The position numbers were made by a program, and so were the translations under genes. Positions 6,329 through 11,385 of a stretch of 12,069 bases of DNA are shown piece after piece. Numbering within the stretch: the stretch's first letter is position 1; each line of letters begins with the position of its first letter. Below the pieces are notes generated by a model, which saw only the letters and a list, made by a program, of their open reading frames with translations, made no database searches and was not told where the DNA came from. Source of the stretch: CAVPEV01 sp963703555 (lineage in GTDB: Bacteria > Actinomycetota > Actinomycetes > Actinomycetales > Cellulomonadaceae); NCBI GenBank assembly GCA_963703555.1, contig CAVPEV010000011.1, forward strand, positions 1 through 12,069. Direction: 5' to 3'.

Positions 6329-7216
6329 ATGAGCACCGGCATCCTCGTGATGATCGACCGGCCGACGATCGGCCAGAACGGCCCGGGCGACGCGTTCCGC
6401 GTGCTGCCGGCCGACCAGCCGGCACTGCGCGCCACGGTGCTGGCCGCCACGCGCGGCGACGGGATCTTCGAGACGGCGGCGATCCGCGACGGTCGGGTGC
6501 AGGCCGCCGGCGCGCACCTGGCCCGGTTCGCCCGCTCGGCCGCGATGCTCGACCTGCCCGCGCCCGACCCCGAGGTGTACGCCGCGGCGATCGAGCGCGG
6601 CATCGTCCTGCTCGGCGACGCGTCCGACGTAGCGGTGAAGTACGTGCTCACCCGCGGTGACGAGGAGGACCGGACGGTCGGCCCGATCGGCTGGGCGCAC
6701 GTGCACGTCTCCGAGGACTTCACTGCGGCGCGGCGCGACGGGGTGAGCGTGGTGCTGCTCTCCCGCGGCTACGCGCTCGACGTCACGCAGACCGCGCCGT
6801 GGCTGCTCCAGGGGGCCAAGACCCTCTCCTACGCCGTGAACCGGGCGGCGCTGCGCGAGGCCGCGCGGCGCGGCGCCGATGACGTCCTGTTCACCACCAC
6901 CGACGGCTACGTGCTCGAGGGGCCGACGTCCTCGCTGGTCGCCAGGTTCGGTTCCACCCTGGTCACCACCCCGCCCGAGGCCGGCGTGCTGCCGGGCACC
7001 ACGCAGCAGGGGATGTTCGCCTACGCCGCGGGAGTCGGCCTGGCGACGGAGTTCCGGGACATCCGGGTGGACGAGATCGCCGCTGCCGACGCGCTCTGGC
7101 TGACCAGCTCGGTGCGCCTGGCGGTGCCGGTCACGGCGGTCGACGCCGTGCCGCGCCCGCACGACGACACGCTGACCGCGGCCGTCAACGCCTTCCTCAT
7201 CGGCCGCGTGGGCTGA
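6329..7216 (+). CDS. pabC: Class IV PLP-dependent enzyme, aminodeoxychorismate lyase-like
   Basis: The 295-residue cytosolic enzyme has the fold of branched-chain aminotransferase / D-amino-acid aminotransferase / 4-amino-4-deoxychorismate lyase. Key features are GDGIFET (43-49), the catalytic Schiff-base lysine Lys164 in LLQGAKTLSYAVNRAALREA, the PLP-contacting Glu197 in YVLEGPTSSL, and the phosphate-side loop VLPGTTQQGMF. In folate synthesis PabC releases pyruvate from aminodeoxychorismate to give 4-aminobenzoate. Actinobacterial proteins of this size are usually annotated that way, but other class IV transaminases look alike and no pabA/pabB gene is nearby, so the activity is probable rather than shown. 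The start is ATG at 6329, with GAAGGA ending 5 bases upstream. It is preceded by 200 bases with no gene, containing a possible -10 (TATCCT, 6274-6279) without a clear -35. Confidence 0.82.
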   Translation: MSTGILVMIDRPTIGQNGPGDAFRVLPADQPALRATVLAATRGDGIFETAAIRDGRVQAAGAHLARFARSAAMLDLPAPDPEVYAAAIERGIVLLGDASDVAVKYVLTRGDEEDRTVGPIGWAHVHVSEDFTAARRDGVSVVLLSRGYALDVTQTAPWLLQGAKTLSYAVNRAALREAARRGADDVLFTTTDGYVLEGPTSSLVARFGSTLVTTPPEAGVLPGTTQQGMFAYAAGVGLATEFRDIRVDEIAAADALWLTSSVRLAVPVTAVDAVPRPHDDTLTAAVNAFLIGRVG

Positions 7217-7241
7217 CGTTCGTTTTCCCCCACCGAGGTCA

Positions 7242-7269
7242 TTGCTTGGTGGAAACGTGAAGGTATCGT
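7242..7269 (+). promoter_or_regulatory. Candidate housekeeping promoter
   Basis: TTGCTT (7242-7247) and TATCGT (7264-7269), separated by 16 bases, resemble a sigma-70-class -35/-10 pair. They lie in a short, locally A+T-richer stretch immediately after the PabC-like stop. Transcription would begin around 7275-7277, downstream of the GTG at 7271. This argues for the later start of the next gene at 7304. Confidence 0.45.
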
Positions 7270-7303
7270 TGTGCCCCGCAGGGGGATGACGAGGGAGTGG
7301 CTC

Positions 7304-7717
7304 GTGGACGACGTCGATGTCCCCACGCAGGACGGCACCGAGCAGGCCCGTCCCGGCTGGCCGTGGGTGCTCGCGGCGACCGCGGTCGTCGGCCTTCTCC
7401 TGTCCGGTGCGAGTTCGCAACCGAGCCACGACGCACAGCCGACGAGTATCGGCGTCGCCGCGGTGCGCCCGGTCTACCACGGGCAGTACGTCAGCCCGTC
7501 CGACGTCGCCACGCTCCAGGCGCAGGGCCTGGCCACCGCGGAGGTGGTCAACCGGGAGCTCGTCTGCCAGGGCGTCGAGCTGTACTTCGACACGTCCGCC
7601 GAGCGCGACGCCTACCTCGCGGACTATGACGCGCGCTTCCCCGTCCAGCCGCCCTACCTGGCCGGCGACCCCTGCTCGCCGTACCGCAGCTCCCCGCACT
7701 ACGTCGCCGGCGGCTAG
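7304..7717 (+). CDS. Small exported or membrane-anchored protein, unknown function
   Basis: I do not recognise this 137-residue protein. It starts with a short acidic segment, followed by a hydrophobic stretch (about 21-36, WPWVLAATAVVGLLLSGAS) that should act as a signal anchor or signal peptide. The rest is exported: a segment with PVYHGQYVSPSDVATLQ, a compact region ELVCQGVELYFDTSAERDAYLADY, and a Pro/Tyr-rich tail with GDPCSPY. The only two cysteines (in VCQG and DPCS) are on the exported side and could form a disulfide. The start is GTG at 7304 because GAGGGAG lies 6 bases upstream; GTG 7271 and ATG 7286 are in frame but precede or overlap the probable transcription start and lack a spaced ribosome site. 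It lies 24 bases before the ATP-grasp gene on the same strand and may be co-transcribed with it. Confidence 0.7.
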   Translation: MDDVDVPTQDGTEQARPGWPWVLAATAVVGLLLSGASSQPSHDAQPTSIGVAAVRPVYHGQYVSPSDVATLQAQGLATAEVVNRELVCQGVELYFDTSAERDAYLADYDARFPVQPPYLAGDPCSPYRSSPHYVAGG

Positions 7718-7741
7718 ACCCGCGTCCGGCACACTGAGCGC

Positions 7742-10303
7742 GTGACCGACCTGCTGTCCTCCACGCGCCCGGGCGGCGCGTCGGCCGGTCGGCGGGCCGA
7801 CTGGTCCTGGCTCGCCGACCCGGCCGACGAACCCACCGCCGCCGACCTGGAGCAGGCCGGCCGGCAGGCCGAGCAGCTGCTCGCGGACCACGGGGTGTCC
7901 TCCGGCGAGGGCACGGACCGGCGCTGGCGGCTCGACCCTGTCCCGGTGACCGTCGACGAGGGCGAGTGGGCAGCCCTGGACGCGGCGCTGCGGCAGCGGG
8001 CCGAGCTGCTCGACGCGGTGCTGACCGACCTCTACGGCGAGCGCCGCCTGCTCGCCGGCGGGCTGTTGCCGCCGACCGCCGTCCTGGCCGATCCGGGCTT
8101 CCTGCGGGAGATGGACGGCCTGCGCCTGCCGGGCGGCCGCGAGCTGGTGCTGGCCGCGACGGACCTGGTCCGGTCCCCAACCGGTGAGTGGGTCGCCGTC
8201 GCGGACCGGACGCAGGCCCCGTCCGGCGCGGGCTACGCGATGGAGAACCGGCGGGTGGTCGCCACCGTGCTGTCCCCGGTCTACCGGCAGGCCTCCATCG
8301 CACGGCTCGGGCCGTTCTTCCACACGCTGCGGCAGGCGTTGCGGACGGCTGCTCCGGCCGGTGCGCCCGGCGAGCCGCGCGTCGTCCTGCTCACCGCCGG
8401 GCCGAACGACGAGACCGCGTTCGACCAGGCGTACCTCGCCTCGATGCTGGGACTGCCCCTGGTCGAAGGTTCCGACCTCCTGGTGCGGCAGGGCCGGGTG
8501 TGGCTGCGCGGGATCGACGGCCCGGAGCCGGTGGACGTCGTGCTGCGCCGGATGGACGCCGCCTGGTGTGACCCGCTCGAGCTGCGCGCGGACTCCCGGC
8601 TCGGGGTGGCGGGCCTGGTCCGCGCCGTGCGCGGCGGGGCGGTGGGCGTGGTCAACCCGCTCGGCGCCTCCGTGCTGGAGAACCCGGCCCTCGTCCCGTA
8701 CCTGCCCCCGCTGGCCCGGGCGACGCTCGACCAGGATCTCGTCCTTCCGTCCGCACCCACCTGGTGGTGCGGCGACGACCGCGGCCGAGAGCACGTGCTG
8801 GCGCACCTCGACCGGCTGGTCCTCCTACCTGTCGGCGGCGGGGCACCGGTGGTCGGCCGGGAGCTGTCCGACGAGCAGCGCGGTGCCCTGGCGGCACGGA
8901 TCGCCGCCGGCCCGTGGGGCTGGGTGGGCCAGGAGCAGGTCCAGCCGGACGACGAGCCGACCACGGCGGTGCTGCGGACCTTTGCCGTCGCGCACGACGG
9001 CGGCTACACCGTGATGGCCGGCGGGTTGGCCCGGATCGGCGCGGGCCCGCTCATCTCGTCCTCGCTCGGCGCCGTGGCCAAGGACGTCTGGGTGATGGCG
9101 TCCCAGCCGCACCCGACCACCGTCGTCGGCACACCGGAGGAACTGCCCCAGCACGCGCGGGCGCGCGGGCCGGCAATCTCACCGCGCACCGCCGAGAACC
9201 TGTTCTGGATGGGCCGGTACGCCGAGCGCGCCGAGGACCAGGTGCGCGTGCTGCGGGCGGTCGCCGACCGTTGGGACGACGACCACGCCAGGCCGGACGG
9301 CGCGGGCGGGCGTGCGCTGGCGGTGCTGCTCGAGGTGCTCACGCTGCGGACGTCCCCGGAGGGCGGCGAGGAGCCACCGGCCGAAGCGCTGCCGGCGCGA
9401 GCCGGGGCGATCCCGGCGCCCGCCAGGGTTCCCGGGCTGCGCGAGCTGCTCCTCGACCCGCGCCTGACCGGCAGCGTGGCGTGGTCGGTGCTCGCCCTGC
9501 ACCACACCACGGACACCGTGCGCGACCAGCTGTCGAACGACGCCTTCGCCCCGATCGCCCGCATCGAGCGCGCGCTGCGCGACGAGGCGGGCCGGACCCG
9601 GGCCGCGCCGGCCACCACGTCGGACCAGGGCGGGGCGCCCGGTCGGCCCGGGGCGCCGGGTCGGCCGGCCGTGACCGCCGGGCTGCGGCCGACGCTCGAC
9701 CGCGTGCTCGACGGGCTGCTCGCCCTGGCCGGGGTCGCCGCGGAGGGGCTGACCCGCGACGTCGGCTGGTACCTGATGGACGCGGGCCGCCGGGTCGAGC
9801 GTGCCCAGCACGTCGTCGACACCCTCGCCGCCACGCTGCTCGACCGGCGCGCCCCGGAGGTCGACGACCTGGTCCTGGAATCCGTGCTGCTGATCCACGA
9901 GTCGGCGATCACCGACCGGCGGCGGCACCCGTCCGGGTCTTCCGTCGCCACGGTCCTCGACCTGCTGGTGCACGACGAGTCCAACCCGCGTTCGGTGGCG
10001 TTCCAGCTGGACCGGCTGCGGGTCGACCTGGAGGCCGTCCCGGCCGTGGGACGGGCGCCCGACCAGCGCGACCACCTGCTGCGCGACGTGGCCGACCTGG
10101 TCCATGAGCTCGACTCGGTCACGGTCGGCGCCGCCCTGTCCGGGGCCCGCCGGGTGCGCCTGGCCGAGTCGCTCGACTCGATGCGCTGGCGCCTGCGCGC
10201 CGCCGCCGACGAGATCGGACGGGTCCACTTCGCACGCCCCGCCCCGAGCCGTGCCCAGGAGGGCATCTGGGGCAGCGACGTGCGGCCGGACGGCGCCGCA
10301 TGA
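7742..10303 (+). CDS. Circularly permuted type 2 ATP-grasp / Alpha-E fusion protein
   Basis: The 853-residue protein contains two family domains that are separate genes in many genomes. About 60-470 is the circularly permuted ATP-grasp (PF14403 type), with RTQAPSGAGYAMENRRV (156-172), GPNDETAFDQAYLA and RRMDAAWCDPLELRADSRLG. About 480-840 is the helical Alpha-E (DUF403, PF04168) domain, opening with SPRTAENLFWMGRYAERAED and containing DVGWYLMDAGRRVERAQHVVD. ATP-grasp enzymes ligate a carboxylate to an amine or thiol using ATP. Comparative genomics has proposed that this set, with a transglutaminase-like protein, forms a peptide-synthesis or protein-modification system, but substrates are unknown. 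The next gene starts within its stop (ATGA) and is transglutaminase-like, as expected for this cluster. An in-frame duplication (GAPGRP twice, residues 631-642) lies in a disordered linker inside Alpha-E. The start is GTG at 7742; a -10-like CACACT 6 bases upstream is weak. Confidence 0.9.
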   Translation: MTDLLSSTRPGGASAGRRADWSWLADPADEPTAADLEQAGRQAEQLLADHGVSSGEGTDRRWRLDPVPVTVDEGEWAALDAALRQRAELLDAVLTDLYGERRLLAGGLLPPTAVLADPGFLREMDGLRLPGGRELVLAATDLVRSPTGEWVAVADRTQAPSGAGYAMENRRVVATVLSPVYRQASIARLGPFFHTLRQALRTAAPAGAPGEPRVVLLTAGPNDETAFDQAYLASMLGLPLVEGSDLLVRQGRVWLRGIDGPEPVDVVLRRMDAAWCDPLELRADSRLGVAGLVRAVRGGAVGVVNPLGASVLENPALVPYLPPLARATLDQDLVLPSAPTWWCGDDRGREHVLAHLDRLVLLPVGGGAPVVGRELSDEQRGALAARIAAGPWGWVGQEQVQPDDEPTTAVLRTFAVAHDGGYTVMAGGLARIGAGPLISSSLGAVAKDVWVMASQPHPTTVVGTPEELPQHARARGPAISPRTAENLFWMGRYAERAEDQVRVLRAVADRWDDDHARPDGAGGRALAVLLEVLTLRTSPEGGEEPPAEALPARAGAIPAPARVPGLRELLLDPRLTGSVAWSVLALHHTTDTVRDQLSNDAFAPIARIERALRDEAGRTRAAPATTSDQGGAPGRPGAPGRPAVTAGLRPTLDRVLDGLLALAGVAAEGLTRDVGWYLMDAGRRVERAQHVVDTLAATLLDRRAPEVDDLVLESVLLIHESAITDRRRHPSGSSVATVLDLLVHDESNPRSVAFQLDRLRVDLEAVPAVGRAPDQRDHLLRDVADLVHELDSVTVGAALSGARRVRLAESLDSMRWRLRAAADEIGRVHFARPAPSRAQEGIWGSDVRPDGAA

Positions 10304-10395
10304 CGCCGCGGGTGTACGACCTGGTGCATCGCACGACCTACGAGTACGACCGGCCGGTCACCGAGTCGTACGGGGTGACCGCCCTGACCCGGCAG
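10300..10395 (+). pseudogene. Transglutaminase-like gene, cut off after 32 codons
   Basis: The ATG at 10300 overlaps the stop of the ATP-grasp/Alpha-E gene by 4 bases (ATGA), indicating translational coupling. The first residues, RVYDLVHRTTYEYDRPVTES, match the N-terminal beta-domain (PF08379-type) of bacterial transglutaminase-like proteins, the usual third member of the ATP-grasp/Alpha-E cluster. Family members run to several hundred residues with a Cys-His-Asp protease-like core, none of which is present here. After Gln32 (10393-10395) the base composition changes abruptly and the frame continues into foreign DNA to a TGA at 10471-10473, adding 25 residues with no family similarity. Either the gene was destroyed by acquisition of the right-hand DNA or the contig is chimeric here. 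Confidence 0.75.
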
Positions 10396-10585
10396 CATAG
10401 AATTTATTTTTGTATTGGACTTTTTCTATCCCGCCTGGAAAGTTATACACAACTCGTTCAATTGAGTCGGTGATGTGTAGTGTACAAAAACTTCTACCAC
10501 ACATCATTTCTGCTAAGTAGCATTTTACAGAGCGATGAACTCTATATCTATTGTCGCCTTTGGGAGGTAGTTGTTTTTCTTTCAT
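10358..10585 (-). CDS. Cassette-borne ORF of unknown function, 3' end replaced
   Basis: The ATG at 10585 lies 14 bases inside the cassette that starts at the attC core on the right, which is the normal position for a cassette gene. The first 63 codons (10397-10585) are cassette-derived: a basic N-terminus (MKEKQLPPKGDNRYRVHRSV) then a Cys-containing stretch with MMCGRSFCTLHIT and VVYNFPGGIEKVQ. I recognise no family. The last 12 residues (AGSGRSPRTTR-like) come from the antisense strand of the actinobacterial transglutaminase gene, so the real C-terminus is missing. The alternation of polar and hydrophobic residues suggests a small beta-rich domain, but that is only an impression. The low G+C and codon use differ strongly from the genes to the left. 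Confidence 0.45.
   Translation of the reverse strand: MKEKQLPPKGDNRYRVHRSVKCYLAEMMCGRSFCTLHITDSIERVVYNFPGGIEKVQYKNKFYAAGSGRSPRTTR
10396..10397. other. Junction between actinobacterial and foreign DNA
   Basis: To the left the sequence is dense in G+C with codon structure continuing through ACC-CGG-CAG. To the right it becomes A+T-rich immediately (AGAATTTATTTTTG). The exact base cannot be fixed better than a few positions. No integron core site (GTTRRRY), terminal inverted repeat or tRNA end lies at the boundary. Confidence 0.8.
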
Positions 10586-10593
10586 TACATTAA

Positions 10594-10680
10594 GCCTAAC
10601 GTAGAGCTAACCGGCTCGCCGCAGCCTTATCGCGGCGAGTCCAGCGACCAAGGGGAGCGAGGTTGAGCGCCGGGTTAGAG
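10594..10680 (-). repeat. Integron attC recombination site, 87 bp
   Basis: On the minus strand the site runs R'' CTCTAAC (10674-10680), L'' GCTCAACC, an inner stem CTCGCCGC/GCGGCGAG, L' GGTTAGC, R' GTTAGGC (10594-10600). L'' carries one extra C relative to L' (GCTCAACC against the complement of GGTTAGC). That is the extrahelical base marking polarity in attC sites, so the array reads right to left. The cut by the integrase would fall after the G of GTTAGGC. The site closes the 95-residue-protein cassette and precedes the truncated cassette. Confidence 0.8.
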
Positions 10681-11054
10681 GTTTGGCTCATGGATGCCAT
10701 AAGGTTTTTTGTGATGGTGGTCGGTGCTTTCACGGCCATAAAGATAGGCGAACTCATTGCGGCCCATAGACAAACCAAAAATCGGCGGCAATTAAGGAAC
10801 CGAATATGCCCAGTAACAGGGCGGCTCCATTTCTGTGAATCCAGCCAAGGCCACCAGGCTTTCTTTTATCCATTTCGTGCGCGATTACGGAGTGCCGCGC
10901 GGAACCTTTTTCGCTTTTCTCTAACTCGATGGCTAATTGCTTGTAGGTCATTACCTCAAGCTCACGATCATAAGGAACGTCACATGCAACCTTGTTGTAA
11001 CCATCGGCCACTTGTTCAGACGGAGTGCGAGTGTCTTTCAATGGAAACCTCTAA
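10600..11054 (-). mobile_element. Complete integron gene cassette, 455 bp
   Basis: On the minus strand the unit runs from the TTAGAG following the core G of the right-hand attC to the core G of the left-hand attC. Its first bases (core GTTAGAG at 11049-11055) are the exact reverse complement of the R'' core of its own attC (CTCTAAC). This is required if the circular cassette carries one folded site, and it supports a genuine mobile cassette. It contains one forward gene starting 8 bases inside the core plus about 70 bases before attC. No promoter is apparent, as is usual for cassettes, which depend on the integron promoter. No intI, attI or Pc is present in the window. Confidence 0.78.
10754..11041 (-). 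CDS. Cassette gene: 95-residue protein with one membrane segment
   Basis: I recognise no family. The start is TTG at 11041, with GAGG from the cassette core region 6 bases upstream, so the core site supplies part of the ribosome site. An internal ATG (residue 31) is an alternative. Residues 1-65 are hydrophilic with a charged helix (MTYKQLAIELEKSEKGSARH), followed by HEMDKRKPGGLGW. Residues about 72-92 (NGAALLLGIFGSLIAADFWF) form one membrane segment very near the C-terminus. The basic residues ahead of it (KRK, R70) predict the N-terminus inside the cell, a tail-anchored layout. The gene points toward its attC in the normal cassette sense. Opposite-strand open frames cover part of this region, but this frame fits the attC polarity and looks most protein-like. 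Confidence 0.6.
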   Translation of the reverse strand: MKDTRTPSEQVADGYNKVACDVPYDRELEVMTYKQLAIELEKSEKGSARHSVIAHEMDKRKPGGLGWIHRNGAALLLGIFGSLIAADFWFVYGPQ

Positions 11055-11111
11055 CGTGAAGCTAAGGGGCGCCGCGCTTTTGCGGCGTCCCGCTTGAGCG
11101 TAAGGTTATAC
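11049..11111 (-). repeat. Integron attC recombination site, 63 bp
   Basis: On the minus strand the order is R'' GTATAAC (11105-11111), L'' CTCAAGC, inner stem GGGACGCCGC against GCGGCGCCC with a short A-rich loop, L' CTTAGC, R' GTTAGAG (11049-11055). Unpaired bases (the C in TCAAG and an A in the inner stem) are both on the L'' side, which is the usual asymmetry and confirms right-to-left polarity. The TAA stop of the upstream GNAT-like gene lies inside R'', a frequent arrangement in cassettes. Confidence 0.82.
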
Positions 11112-11345
11112 GCCGGCTGCACTTCGATCAACCTCATATAACAACATTGGTGCCTTGGTAGCCTTGCACTTATATTTGAAACCAAAATGATCTAGCAACG
11201 CCAAGCTTGCTTCATTCTCCGGGTGAACCTCTGCGCGTACCGCTTTTGCATTTAGGGAAACGCTTAACAAGCCCTCGCGAAGCGCGACGGCAAGATTGAA
11301 TTGAGAAACCGAGACGCGAATGAAATTTTCACTGGATAGATCGTC
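11106..11345 (-). pseudogene. GNAT-like acetyltransferase cassette gene, 5' end lost to an IS
   Basis: On the minus strand the frame is open from 11345 to a TAA at 11106-11108 inside the attC R'' core. About 79 codons remain. The C-terminal segment VRAEVHPENEASLALLDHFGF is the pattern of the last conserved GNAT motif (V.P.N..S..LL..GF), preceded by a strand and helix compatible with motif A (FIRVSVS, then NLAVALREGLLSVSL) but lacking a clear acetyl-CoA pyrophosphate loop. A TGA at 11346-11348 closes the frame upstream, exactly where IS-like sequence begins. I therefore read it as a cassette gene whose 5' half was displaced by IS insertion. Acetyltransferases are common integron cargo, but no antibiotic-modifying subclass can be assigned. 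Confidence 0.55.
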
Positions 11346-11363
11346 TCATTTGAGGCAGGCAAC

Positions 11364-11377
11364 GGGGGATTTCCCCC
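11364..11377. repeat. Short palindrome downstream of the transposase
   Basis: GGGGGA (11364-11369), TT, TCCCCC (11372-11377) is a perfect 6-bp inverted repeat 8 bases beyond the transposase stop (11386-11388). It could act as a weak terminator or protect the element from outside transcription. A role as part of the IS end cannot be excluded. Confidence 0.4.
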
Positions 11378-11385
11378 TATCCTGC

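Noticed and set aside
7251..7270. ECF-sigma-like GGAAAC ... CGTT motif before the small exported protein
   Set aside because: The spacing between the two blocks is about 10 bases, too short for the usual 16-17 of ECF promoters.
5972..8806. Very long minus-strand open frame (944 codons) opposite the PabC-like and ATP-grasp genes
   Set aside because: It is rich in Arg, Gly, His and Pro and has no motif. It arises because stop codons are rare in this high-GC DNA opposite real genes with strong family matches.
10385..10405. Integrase secondary-site insertion (GWT-type) as explanation of the junction
   Set aside because: No GTT or GAT recombination triplet sits at the change point on the relevant strand, so I could not support an IntI-mediated event.
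10596..10778. Second minus-strand ORF overlapping the end of the 95-residue gene
   Set aside because: It reads through the whole attC site to its stop, has no ribosome site and encodes a low-information sequence.
10663..11097. Plus-strand ORF across the complete cassette, with a membrane-like segment near its start (DAIRFFVMVVGAFTAIKIGE)
   Set aside because: It would require the array to run left to right. The attC extra-base asymmetry and the GNAT-like stop inside the attC both show the opposite polarity. Most of the ORF is Arg/Leu/Ser-rich antisense of the 95-residue gene, and it starts and ends inside attC sites.
11130..11150. ATATAAC near 11136 as another attC core
   Set aside because: It has no partner core or paired inner arms nearby and lies inside the GNAT-like coding frame.
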